From contig NZ_FNPI01000026.1 in the NCBI RefSeq assembly GCF_900107275.1, positions 1 through 64,000 on the forward strand: a DNA stretch of 64,000 bases, in the 5' to 3' direction. Under the pieces are notes generated by a model that saw only the letters and a list, made by a program, of their open reading frames with translations, was not told where the DNA came from and searched no databases. This DNA is from Evansella caseinilytica. GTDB taxonomy: Bacteria > Bacillota > Bacilli > Bacillales > Salisediminibacteriaceae. Positions within the stretch are counted from its first letter, which is position 1. The number at the start of each line of letters is the position of its first letter. Below, piece after piece: positions 42,513 to 50,145 of this stretch. A program made the translations under genes and the position numbers.

Positions 42513-43877
42513 TTACACATAGTCATTTGGATCCTTAGAGCTTGGATTTACACATTGCTGCTTATTCACCTTCCAGACGTCTTTCACTTGAATATGTCCG
42601 GTCAGCAATGGATCATCCGTTTTTTGCTGATAATCATCCAGCTTGCGGCGCATATCGTCGGCAACACTTGCATATCGAGCATCCTCGATGACATTGCTTC
42701 GTTCCCCCGGGTCATAAGTTAAATCATATAGCGCCTCCCTGTACTTCACAACGCTGTCTAAACCATTCTTTAAATAGAAATCTTTCGTCGGCGAGTTATC
42801 AATGTTCGACATATTCACTTTTAAATAATCCTCATCATAATAGCGAATATACTTATACTTACTTGTCCTGATGCATCTCACCGGTTCATAGGATGTATGG
42901 AAGTTGACCTCGGCAAAAATCTCCTCCCTTACTTTCGCCTTGCGGTCCTCAAACATTTCCGCAAACGAAATTCCTTGCAAATTCTCAGGCTTTTCAATGT
43001 TTAATAAATCACATAATGTTGGAAACAAATCTACTTGAGAGACTAACCCATCAATCACTTCCCCTTTCGAGCTGCTTTCCGGGACACGCATGATCAGGGA
43101 AACACCGATACCGGCATCTGTTAGATTGCATTTGCTGAAAGGAAACGGGATGCCGTGATCCGTCGTAAAAATAATAATGGAATTATCATATAATCCTTCT
43201 TCCTTCAGAGTCTCGATAACCACCTTAAAAGAATCATCAAACCAGGAACTGGAAACTAAATACCCTGTATAATCTTCCCGTGTCACCTCATTATCGATCA
43301 CAGGATAAGGAGGCATGACATATTTCGAATCGATTCCTTCCTTTTTCTCTTTCGGGAAACGACGGTGTGTGGCAAACAGACCGTAAGATAAGAAAAACGG
43401 CTTGTCTTTCTTCACATTTCTCAGCCATTCCTTTACACGAAGGGCATTATTGTAATCCCACTTCACCAATTCTTCTTCTGCATACCCTGAATTATCTGCG
43501 GAAATATTTTCATCATAGCCAATTGTCTTCGCCCCTTCTTCCGGGTTAAGATAGCTCCCCACCTCATGCTGAATACCGCATAATACAGTTTGATACCCGC
43601 GATTCTTCAAAAATCTCACTAAATGGTGCGAATAATCATGTAAACCGAACCCCCGCTGTGACAGTCCGAGCATTCCGTTACTATGCGGATACATTCCGGT
43701 TAAAAGTCCCGCCCTGCTTGGAGAGCAAGTTGGACCAACACAATATGCCTGCCGGAACAACGTCGCGTCCTCTGCAAATTTTTTTAAGCTGGGTGTGGGG
43801 ACATCATAGCCATACGGGCTTAAGATTCTTCCGCTGTCATGTGTGTGAATATAGATAATATTTTTTGTCGTTGTCAT
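42513..43877 (-). CDS. Cytoplasmic type I sulfatase, heparan N-sulfatase-like (cassette two)
   Basis: 454 residues. The activation motif is CSPSRAGLLTG (C51), in the context AYCVGPTCSPSRAGLLTGMYPHSNGM, resembling the N-sulfoglucosamine sulfohydrolase branch. A metal site is seen at IHTHDSGR near the N-terminus and IIFTTDHGIPF in the middle. There is no signal peptide. It lies between EIIBC and EIIA of a glucose/NAG-type PTS and five bases from the latter, so it should desulfate a phosphorylated sugar or amino sugar inside the cell. The position (N-, 6-O- or other sulfate) is an inference only. The ATG follows AGGAGG. Confidence 0.92.
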   Translation of the reverse strand: MTTTKNIIYIHTHDSGRILSPYGYDVPTPSLKKFAEDATLFRQAYCVGPTCSPSRAGLLTGMYPHSNGMLGLSQRGFGLHDYSHHLVRFLKNRGYQTVLCGIQHEVGSYLNPEEGAKTIGYDENISADNSGYAEEELVKWDYNNALRVKEWLRNVKKDKPFFLSYGLFATHRRFPKEKKEGIDSKYVMPPYPVIDNEVTREDYTGYLVSSSWFDDSFKVVIETLKEEGLYDNSIIIFTTDHGIPFPFSKCNLTDAGIGVSLIMRVPESSSKGEVIDGLVSQVDLFPTLCDLLNIEKPENLQGISFAEMFEDRKAKVREEIFAEVNFHTSYEPVRCIRTSKYKYIRYYDEDYLKVNMSNIDNSPTKDFYLKNGLDSVVKYREALYDLTYDPGERSNVIEDARYASVADDMRRKLDDYQQKTDDPLLTGHIQVKDVWKVNKQQCVNPSSKDPNDYV

Positions 43878-43991
43878 CGTTAACTTCCTCCTGCTTCTGT
43901 CTTCATCAACTGTTTTTCCTCGGGATTGCCCCGCATTACGAAGGATGGAGAGAAATACCGGAACACTGACGCCCCGGTATTTCCCGCCTCA

Positions 43992-45578
43992 TCAGGATCC
44001 GTCAGAAAGCGATTGAACGTACTCATCGATTTCCGTTCGGACAATATTCACTTTCGGTCCAAATATGACTTGAATGGACTTTCCGCGAATGATTGTGTTG
44101 TAGGCACCGACAGATTTCAATGCATCCGCATCAACCAGATCCGGCTTGATAACGCTGACCCTCAGCCTTGTTGCGCAGTTATCGATATCTGTAATATTGT
44201 CCATTCCGCCCAAAGCAGCAACAATGATTTTAGGTTGGTCGGAATTCGACTCATAAGAACTGTTAATGCTGTTTTCCGTTTCTTTGTCACCAGTCTCATC
44301 TCGCCCTGGTGTTTTGGCATTTAACTTTAAAATAGCAAATTTAAAAATCCAAAAGTAAGCTATCGCAATTGGAAGCCCCAGCAAAATCGTCCATAGGAAT
44401 CCCGTTTTTGCATGCCCCTGAAAAACACCGAACAAAAGAAATTCAATAACTCCGGCAGAGAAAGTGGAACCAATCGTAATGTTTGCCAACGCGGCAACTA
44501 CAAAGACGGTCGCAAACAGCAAAGCTTCGATGACAAATAAAATCGGTGAGGCAAACAGCAAAGCAAAGGATAAAGGCTCCGTTACCCCGGTGATAAAGGC
44601 CGTTAAACCGAGAGACAACAGGAACCCTGCCGTTGCTTTCCGCTTCGGTCCTGCCGGAATCGCTTTATACATCGCAAAGGCTACCGCCGGCATACCGAAC
44701 ATCATGTGAAAGTAGCGGCCGCTATTAAATAATGCTAAACTCTCAAAAAATTTCGTTGTGTTTGGATCGGATAATTGGGCGAGAAAGATCGTTTGGAAGC
44801 CCTCATATATTTGCCCGCCGACTTCCATTGTTCCTCCGGCTGCCGTTGTCCAGAAGGGCAAATAAAACACATGGTGCAGCCCCAATAAATAAAGTGTTCG
44901 CAGCGTGATCCCGTACAGAAAAGATCCGACGACACCCAAGCCGGTGGCCAATTCTCCAAACGCGGCAATTCCGTTGCCAATCATCGGCCAAATTAAAAAC
45001 ATCAAGGAACCGATAATAAGAAAGACAAACGTATTAACAATTGGAACTAAGCGCGAACCGCCAAAGAAAGCAAGGAATTCCGGCAACGTTTTTTTGTAAT
45101 AACGATCATGTACGAATGCGGTTACAATACCAGCTAAAATTCCGCCGAAAACCCCCATTTGAAGCGTCATTACTCCAAATTGCAGTCCTTGACCATAAGC
45201 CCGCGGGTCCGCTCCTTCCGGCGGCAGTCCGCCCGTTACTTTTAACAGGGCATTAATTGTAATAATTAGTACAAAATAACCAACGACAGCAGCCAAACCA
45301 GCTGTTCCTTTATCACCTCTTACCAGCCCGGCCGCGATCCCTACAGCAAAAATTAGCGGCAGTGCAGAGAAAACACCGGAGCCTGCAGCATTCATAATTT
45401 GTAAAATCGCTTGCAAAATCGTATTGTTTAAAATAGGATATGTTTCGATGACTACAGCTCCCGATAACGCTGAGGAAATCCCGAGTAATAAACCCGCCAC
45501 TGGCAGGATCGCAATCGGCAGCAAAATTGCCTTTCCAAGCCGTTGACCAAAGTCTAACAATCTTTGTTTTGTTGACAT
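43992..45578 (-). CDS. PTS EIICB permease, glucose/N-acetylglucosamine/maltose type (cassette two)
   Basis: 528 residues. The EIIC domain (about 1-425) has the LLPIAILPVAGLLLGIS start, FGGSRLVPIV and FITGVTEPLSFALLF motifs of the Glc superfamily. After a polar linker, the EIIB domain carries the phospho-Cys in ITDIDNCATRLRVSV. It works with the EIIA encoded at 42028-42507. The neighbouring sulfatase and NanE point to a sulfated amino sugar as substrate. The ATG follows AGGGGG. Upstream lies an AATACGTATT palindrome, a likely GntR operator. Confidence 0.93.
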   Translation of the reverse strand: MSTKQRLLDFGQRLGKAILLPIAILPVAGLLLGISSALSGAVVIETYPILNNTILQAILQIMNAAGSGVFSALPLIFAVGIAAGLVRGDKGTAGLAAVVGYFVLIITINALLKVTGGLPPEGADPRAYGQGLQFGVMTLQMGVFGGILAGIVTAFVHDRYYKKTLPEFLAFFGGSRLVPIVNTFVFLIIGSLMFLIWPMIGNGIAAFGELATGLGVVGSFLYGITLRTLYLLGLHHVFYLPFWTTAAGGTMEVGGQIYEGFQTIFLAQLSDPNTTKFFESLALFNSGRYFHMMFGMPAVAFAMYKAIPAGPKRKATAGFLLSLGLTAFITGVTEPLSFALLFASPILFVIEALLFATVFVVAALANITIGSTFSAGVIEFLLFGVFQGHAKTGFLWTILLGLPIAIAYFWIFKFAILKLNAKTPGRDETGDKETENSINSSYESNSDQPKIIVAALGGMDNITDIDNCATRLRVSVIKPDLVDADALKSVGAYNTIIRGKSIQVIFGPKVNIVRTEIDEYVQSLSDGS

Positions 45579-45781
45579 GCAATAACCCCCTGTTTACCAG
45601 AAATAAATTACACAATAATAACATGTTTCATAAGTCAGACCATTGATGCCTCTTGAATGACACAGCATTCTTTCTGCAATAATCACTTTTGGTTTCAGCG
45701 TGTCTTTATTATCAGCCCTCCCGTCGGAATGTATTCGCTTTCTATTTCTCCCTCATTATAAATATTAATACAAATTTAATC

Positions 45782-45791
45782 AATACGTATT
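45782..45791. promoter_or_regulatory. Palindromic site AATACGTATT upstream of EIICB (probable GntR operator)
   Basis: A perfect 10-bp palindrome in AT-rich sequence about 205 bp upstream of the EIICB start. A related ATACGTAT core recurs at 46690-46697 upstream of the GntR gene, as expected for a shared operator. The 45579-45831 spacer otherwise shows no gene. Confidence 0.5.
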
Positions 45792-45831
45792 AATATTTTT
45801 TTATTAACCAAATCATTTGTTAATACCTTAA

Positions 45832-45870
45832 CAAAAAAAACAGCAGCAAATCCAGAGGATTTACTGCTTA
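45832..45870 (-). terminator. Terminator of the GntR gene
   Basis: On the minus strand AGCAGTAAATCC-TCT-GGATTTGCTGCT forms a 12-bp stem with one mismatch, followed by a run of eight T. It lies 11 bases after the GntR stop codon. Confidence 0.9.
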
Positions 45871-45881
45871 GACAGGGTTCT

Positions 45882-46601
45882 TTATTTTACCTTGATCGCC
45901 TGATATTGATATTTGGCGGTGTTTAACATCAATACGGAATAATCGGATACTTCGCCCGTAGCTAAATACGTCGTATTTAATACTTTTAATATCGGCTGTT
46001 CCGGGTCACATTGAAAATACGTAACGATCTCATCCGTCGGCATCATCGGCACAACAACCTGATGGGAATAATCAATGGAAACATTTTTTGTCTGCTCTAC
46101 AAACTTGTATCGGGAATCAAGGAGTTTTTCATAAGATAAATCGGGAAAATCGGCTACGCTCATATAAGTTGTCTCGTGCATCATTGGCTCTTCATCTGCT
46201 TTTCGCAGCCGTTCGATGTAGTATACCGGCGACTCAGGCGATATATTTAATTTTTGGCTCACGAATTCCGATGCCGGTATAATCTTAAAAGCAAGAACAT
46301 TGGAAGAAACCTTTTTCCCCAAGGCACTCATTTCATCGGTAAAGCTTTTGATGTTTGTAGTCCTGCCTATATATGAAGGCTCGGCAACAAACGTTCCGCT
46401 TCCCTGATTACGGATAAGGTAACCCTTTGCCACAAGGTTGTTTGTTGCCTGTCTTACAGTCACCCGGCTGACATTATATTCTTTTACCAGCTCCTGCTCC
46501 GTTGGAATGAATTGCCCTTTTGTATAAAAACCGCTGTTAATTTTGCTTAGAATATCATTCTCTATCATTTTATACTTCGCCAGTCGCTTTTGGTTTTTCA
46601 A
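45882..46601 (-). CDS. GntR/HutC family transcriptional regulator (UTRA domain)
   Basis: About 239 residues. The N-terminal winged helix contains FIPTEQELVKEYNVSRVTVRQATNNLVAKGYLIRNQGSGTFV, diagnostic of GntR. The C-terminal part is a UTRA ligand domain as in NagR/YvoA-type repressors, which sense sugar phosphates. It is upstream of and in the same direction as the cassette two operon but has its own terminator. A TTG at 46601 behind AGGGGAGAG is preferred; an ATG at 46622 has no binding site. The likely effector is the phosphorylated amino sugar produced by cassette two. Confidence 0.9.
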   Translation of the reverse strand: MKNQKRLAKYKMIENDILSKINSGFYTKGQFIPTEQELVKEYNVSRVTVRQATNNLVAKGYLIRNQGSGTFVAEPSYIGRTTNIKSFTDEMSALGKKVSSNVLAFKIIPASEFVSQKLNISPESPVYYIERLRKADEEPMMHETTYMSVADFPDLSYEKLLDSRYKFVEQTKNVSIDYSHQVVVPMMPTDEIVTYFQCDPEQPILKVLNTTYLATGEVSDYSVLMLNTAKYQYQAIKVK

Positions 46602-46688
46602 CGATTTCTCTCCCCTCTTCATTCTATCAACACGACAGTAACCATTTAGCCCCTTCTCAAATGGTCTTAATCAATTCATAGTTAAAAT

Positions 46689-46701
46689 AATACGTATATA
46701 C
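46689..46701. promoter_or_regulatory. ATACGTAT site upstream of the GntR gene
   Basis: AATACGTATATAC shares its core with the palindrome at 45782-45791. It lies about 90 bp upstream of the GntR start, so autoregulation is possible. Confidence 0.4.
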
Positions 46702-46899
46702 TGATTATTATACCATTTGCAAGCTTAAACAAACGTATTTACGGTTACAAAAGTGTCCATATTTTTCAATTTTATTAACTAAGCGAAATCAAGGGGGAGT
46801 ACCTGGTCGAATTGCCGCACCGTTCTTCCTTTAGGCCGTTCCCTCTGTGCTATGTTTCAGCAAAAAAAGGAGATGACTCAAAAGTTTTTCCCTCCTGAG

Positions 46900-47078
46900 A
46901 CATCTCCTGTTATGCCCTCCCTTTTTGAACAACCACTTAAAGGGCGTGAATGGTTCCACTCGATGCGTCGACTACGAGAAACCCACTCATAGCCGGCTTT
47001 AAAAGAGAATGCATCGGCTCCACTCATTGCATGGTGATTGTTCAAAAAGATAAAAAGTGATCTTTTTGAACAATCACT
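46900..47078 (+). mobile_element. Degenerate MITE remnants (family 1, with a family 2-like hairpin before it)
   Basis: Blocks AATGGTTCCACTCGATGCGTC, AAACCCACTCATAGCCGGC, GAATGCATCGGCTCCACTCATTGC and the terminal hairpin GTTCAAAAAGAT/ATCTTTTTGAAC match family 1, with a deletion in the middle. Two CACT-TAA ends are present, at 46934-46940 and 47075-47081. Just upstream, GGAGATGACTCA pairs with TGAGACATCTCC, a hairpin that resembles a family 2 end. The right end touches the stop codon of the next gene. The gap from 46602 to 46860 shows no gene beyond the operator site. Confidence 0.7.
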
Positions 47079-47287
47079 TAAAAAAACAATTTTTTGACCC
47101 AAACCATCAGCATATAGCCTAGGAAGATCGCCGCTGCTGTTATTGCCGACTTACGGAAAGCCGGAAAAACCGACGATTTTTTTTCTTTAGGCGCAAGCAG
47201 CCATCTTAATAAGAAAACCAGTGTCATAATAATTGCAAGCGTTAAAATACTCCCCAAAATAATGTGTAATAAAACAAATGGTTCCAT
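47078..47287 (-). CDS. Small two-helix membrane protein
   Basis: 69 residues with hydrophobic segments at about 5-30 and 47-64 separated by a basic loop, LLAPKEKKSS. The ATG lies behind GGGGGAAGGGG, a strong ribosome site. The family resembles short DUF4181/DUF1440-like membrane proteins but I cannot assign it. Its TAA stop (47078-47080) falls exactly on the junction with a MITE remnant, so the original C-terminus may have been altered by the insertion. Role unknown. Confidence 0.65.
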   Translation of the reverse strand: MEPFVLLHIILGSILTLAIIMTLVFLLRWLLAPKEKKSSVFPAFRKSAITAAAIFLGYMLMVWVKKLFF

Positions 47288-47481
47288 ACCCCTTCCCCCT
47301 TATGCTTTCGTATTGACCACTGCCGTTTTGTAAAGCCCGTTGTCACTTATATCTTATCATGCGCCCTTACAAGGTCATCATACACGAAAAATACAGCGAA
47401 AAAAGTAGTCATTCTGTGAAAATTGCAAAGCACGATAAATCAATTGCGATTTTTTATTTAAACGCAGCGACAATTATATTT

Positions 47482-47535
47482 ATATTGACTTGTGAGTCAA
47501 TATGGCGTATGATAACATTGACTCATAAGTCAATA
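47482..47535 (+). promoter_or_regulatory. Promoter with two TetR-type operators before the ABC exporter
   Basis: -35 TTGACT (47485-47490) and -10 TATGAT (47508-47513) are 17 bp apart. Operator 1, ATATTGACT-TGTG-AGTCAATAT (47482-47503), includes the -35. Operator 2, TTGACT-CATA-AGTCAA (47518-47533), covers the start site. The operators lie 33 bp, or three helical turns, apart. The TetR-like gene at 49274 in the same operon is the likely ligand. Confidence 0.88.
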
Positions 47536-47556
47536 TTCGTTCTGGGAGGGGATAAG

Positions 47557-48429
47557 ATGGGTGTAGTGGAACTCAAAAGTGTCACTAAGAATTATCAGGG
47601 GAACAGAGGAATTACCGATGTAACGTTTACGATAAATGAAGGGGAGGTGTTTGGGTTCATCGGACCAAATGGAGCTGGCAAAAGCACAACAATCCGTACT
47701 TTACTGAACTTCATACATCCTACAAGCGGATCGGCCACGATATTTGGAAAAGACATTGTCAAAGAATCAAAGGAAATTAAGAAACTCGTTGGCTATCTTC
47801 CATCCGAGGTGCATTATTACGACGATATGAAAGCAATCGATTTATTGAAATACTCAGCGGGACTTCATAACTATCACAATGATAAAAGAATCCATGAATT
47901 AGCAAATAAACTCCAATTAGATTTGAACAAAAAAATTGAAGATTTGTCATTCGGTAATCGAAAAAAAGTGGGAATCATTCAAGCATTACTGCATGAACCG
48001 AAATTGCTGATTTTAGATGAACCGACAGGCGGTTTAGATCCGCTCATGCAAAATATATTTTTCGATTTACTAAAAGAGGAAAATAAAAAAGGCGTTACTA
48101 TTTTCTTTTCATCCCACATCTTAAGCGAGGTGCAAAAGCTGTGTGATCGCGTCGCCATAATAAAAGAAGGAGAACTGATTAAAGTGGAAAAAGTGGAGAC
48201 GTTAACTCAAAATAATATCAAAAAAGTCAGTCTCTTACTAACCAAAGAAGCTAACCTCGGATTAAATATGGAAGGGATATTATCTAAAGAGAAAAACGGT
48301 GACGATTATCAGCTCTTATTCAATGGAGAGATTTCCTCCTTATTAACAATGCTTGCTCCCCTTGAGGTGAAGGATATATTAATTGAGGAACCAACATTGG
48401 ATGAAATATTTATGCATTATTACAAGTAA
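47557..48429 (+). CDS. ABC-2 type exporter ATP-binding protein
   Basis: 290 residues. Walker A is GPNGAGKST, the signature is LSFGNRKKVGIIQALL (a divergent LSxGxxKK form usual in ABC-2 drug exporters), Walker B is LLILDEPTGGLDP, and the H-loop is FFSSHIL. The ATG at 47557 lies behind GGGAGGGG; the longer frame from 47359 runs through the promoter. It pairs with the permease encoded next, 17 bp away. The module probably exports a toxic or antibiotic compound and is controlled by its own TetR regulator. Confidence 0.93.
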   Translation: MGVVELKSVTKNYQGNRGITDVTFTINEGEVFGFIGPNGAGKSTTIRTLLNFIHPTSGSATIFGKDIVKESKEIKKLVGYLPSEVHYYDDMKAIDLLKYSAGLHNYHNDKRIHELANKLQLDLNKKIEDLSFGNRKKVGIIQALLHEPKLLILDEPTGGLDPLMQNIFFDLLKEENKKGVTIFFSSHILSEVQKLCDRVAIIKEGELIKVEKVETLTQNNIKKVSLLLTKEANLGLNMEGILSKEKNGDDYQLLFNGEISSLLTMLAPLEVKDILIEEPTLDEIFMHYYK

Positions 48430-48446
48430 CGAAAGGGGTTTATAAC

Positions 48447-49241
48447 ATGATTTTCAAACGGGAATTAAAAAAGAACAGTAAATCACTAATTATTTGGTTA
48501 ATTATCTTAAGTGCTTTAACCATATTGTTGCTAAGCGTATATCCACAATTTGCACAGGATCGCGAAGCGGTCGAACAACTTTTAAGTGCATATCCGGAAA
48601 CATTTATGGAGGCATTAGGGATGGATCGTTTAGATATCGGGTCAGTCATTGGCTTCTACGGACTGCAGGTGTATTTATATATCACCTTGTTTGGAGGTAT
48701 TTATGTCGCGATGCTTGCATCAAACATCGTCGCAAAGGAAGAAAATGAAAAAACGATTGAATTCTTATTATCCAAACCAGTAACAAGATCTCAAATCATT
48801 GGTGGAAAGCTATTAGCCGTCATAACGAATATCATGATTTTTAATCTTATTTTAGGAGTTGTTAGTATAATAGGGTTTCAATTTACCGATGAAGCGATAC
48901 CCTGGTCAACTTTTAGTGTCTTAATTTTTGGTGCAATATTATTGCACGTTTCCTTCGCCGCTATCTCCTTTCTGTTATCAGCTGCTATGAGGAAAACAAG
49001 GACGATCACTTCTTTGTCATTAGGAATTGTATTATTCTCGTATTTCATCAATGTTATCTCGGCCATTGCCGAGGACCTCTCTTCATTAAAATACCTCAGT
49101 TTCTATTATTATATTGATGCAGCGGCAATTATTGATGAGGGAGCAATACCGATAATATACATTGTGATTATGCTGTGTGTAACAGCAGGGTGCATTGGTT
49201 TGTCTTATGTTACTTACAATAAGAAAAATATTGCGGTATAA
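48447..49241 (+). CDS. ABC-2 type exporter permease
   Basis: 264 residues with six hydrophobic segments. It has the ABC-2 pattern: a first helix after a short basic start (FKRELKKNSKSLIIWLII), a long extracellular loop, and KEENEKTIEFLLSKPVTRSQIIGGKLLA as the cytoplasmic coupling region. It follows the ATPase gene closely and precedes the TetR gene. The substrate is unknown. Confidence 0.9.
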   Translation: MIFKRELKKNSKSLIIWLIILSALTILLLSVYPQFAQDREAVEQLLSAYPETFMEALGMDRLDIGSVIGFYGLQVYLYITLFGGIYVAMLASNIVAKEENEKTIEFLLSKPVTRSQIIGGKLLAVITNIMIFNLILGVVSIIGFQFTDEAIPWSTFSVLIFGAILLHVSFAAISFLLSAAMRKTRTITSLSLGIVLFSYFINVISAIAEDLSSLKYLSFYYYIDAAAIIDEGAIPIIYIVIMLCVTAGCIGLSYVTYNKKNIAV

Positions 49242-49273
49242 TGAGGTATAATATAGAAAAAGAGGTGTAAGTT

Positions 49274-49945
49274 TTGTATTCTGCTTTTGAAAAATTACCT
49301 GAGGAAAAAAAACAACGTATTTTACGGATTTGCATGGAGGAATTCTCCAATAATGGTTATGCAAATACATCTACCGATACGATAACGAACAGGGCGGGTA
49401 TTTCGAAAGGGATTTTATTTCATTATTTTAAAAACAAAAAAAACTTATACTTTTATATTGTTGAATATGCCAGTGAGCTTCTGAGCAGAAAATTACTGGG
49501 GGCAACGAAAAAAGCAACGTCGACTGATTATTTTGAGCGCATCAAAGAAGTGGCTGTTTTAAAGCAAAAGGTACAGTGGGAGTATATTGTGGAAACAAAA
49601 CTTGTTGCCAACGCATTGTTACATTCCCCATTAGAGATAAAAACGGAATTAAGTGAAATCATCCAAAGAAGCACAAACGCATATAAAGAACACGAAAAAA
49701 ACATGGAGAATAATTATAAAAAGTACTTGGAGGATCAATTAAACAAGGGAATGTTAAAGGAAGGGCTTTCCCCTGAGAAAATTATCCAGTTGACAACCTA
49801 TATACTAAAACAGCTTTCCGATAAATACTTGTATCTTATCGAAACGCAACAATTAGACATTAAAGATCTGTACGACAAAGTAATACCTGAAATGGATGAA
49901 TATATTCACATGATGAAATACGGAATATACAAGGAACAGCATTAG
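49274..49945 (+). CDS. TetR family regulator of the ABC exporter
   Basis: 223 residues. The N-terminal DNA-binding domain reads ILRICMEEFSNNGYANTSTDTITNRAG followed by GILFHYFKNKKNLY. It starts at a TTG behind AGAGGTG. It is the third gene of the exporter operon. The two TTGACT-N4-AGTCAA operators in the promoter give a direct feedback circuit: repression until a ligand, probably the exported compound, binds the C-terminal helical domain. Confidence 0.92.
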   Translation: MYSAFEKLPEEKKQRILRICMEEFSNNGYANTSTDTITNRAGISKGILFHYFKNKKNLYFYIVEYASELLSRKLLGATKKATSTDYFERIKEVAVLKQKVQWEYIVETKLVANALLHSPLEIKTELSEIIQRSTNAYKEHEKNMENNYKKYLEDQLNKGMLKEGLSPEKIIQLTTYILKQLSDKYLYLIETQQLDIKDLYDKVIPEMDEYIHMMKYGIYKEQH

Positions 49946-50004
49946 TTATGTTATATACATACCTCAGGAAGAGCAGTTGAAGCGAAAAGTAAATAACATC
50001 GAAA

Positions 50005-50052
50005 AAAGTAACTATCCACGAGCCTTGGATCAGGTTTCAGGACGGTTACTTT
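50005..50052 (-). terminator. Terminator between the TetR gene and the PRD regulator gene
   Basis: AAAGTAACTATCC pairs with GGACGGTTACTTT. On the minus strand the stem is followed by a T-run (ACTTTTTTCG), fitting termination of the PRD regulator transcript; the plus side ends TTTCTTCTTG and may also work. A closely similar hairpin occurs at 56191-56244. Confidence 0.75.
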
Positions 50053-50145
50053 CTTCTTGTTTCTTTACCAATGATAACGAGCAATGTAATCCACTTCTCC
50101 AAACGAGAGGTGAATGGCATTGCTGCCAGCTGGCCTTCTGCTTTT

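Noticed and set aside
47359-47556. N-terminal extension of the ABC ATPase
   Set aside because: It runs through the promoter and both operators; a strong ribosome site supports 47557.
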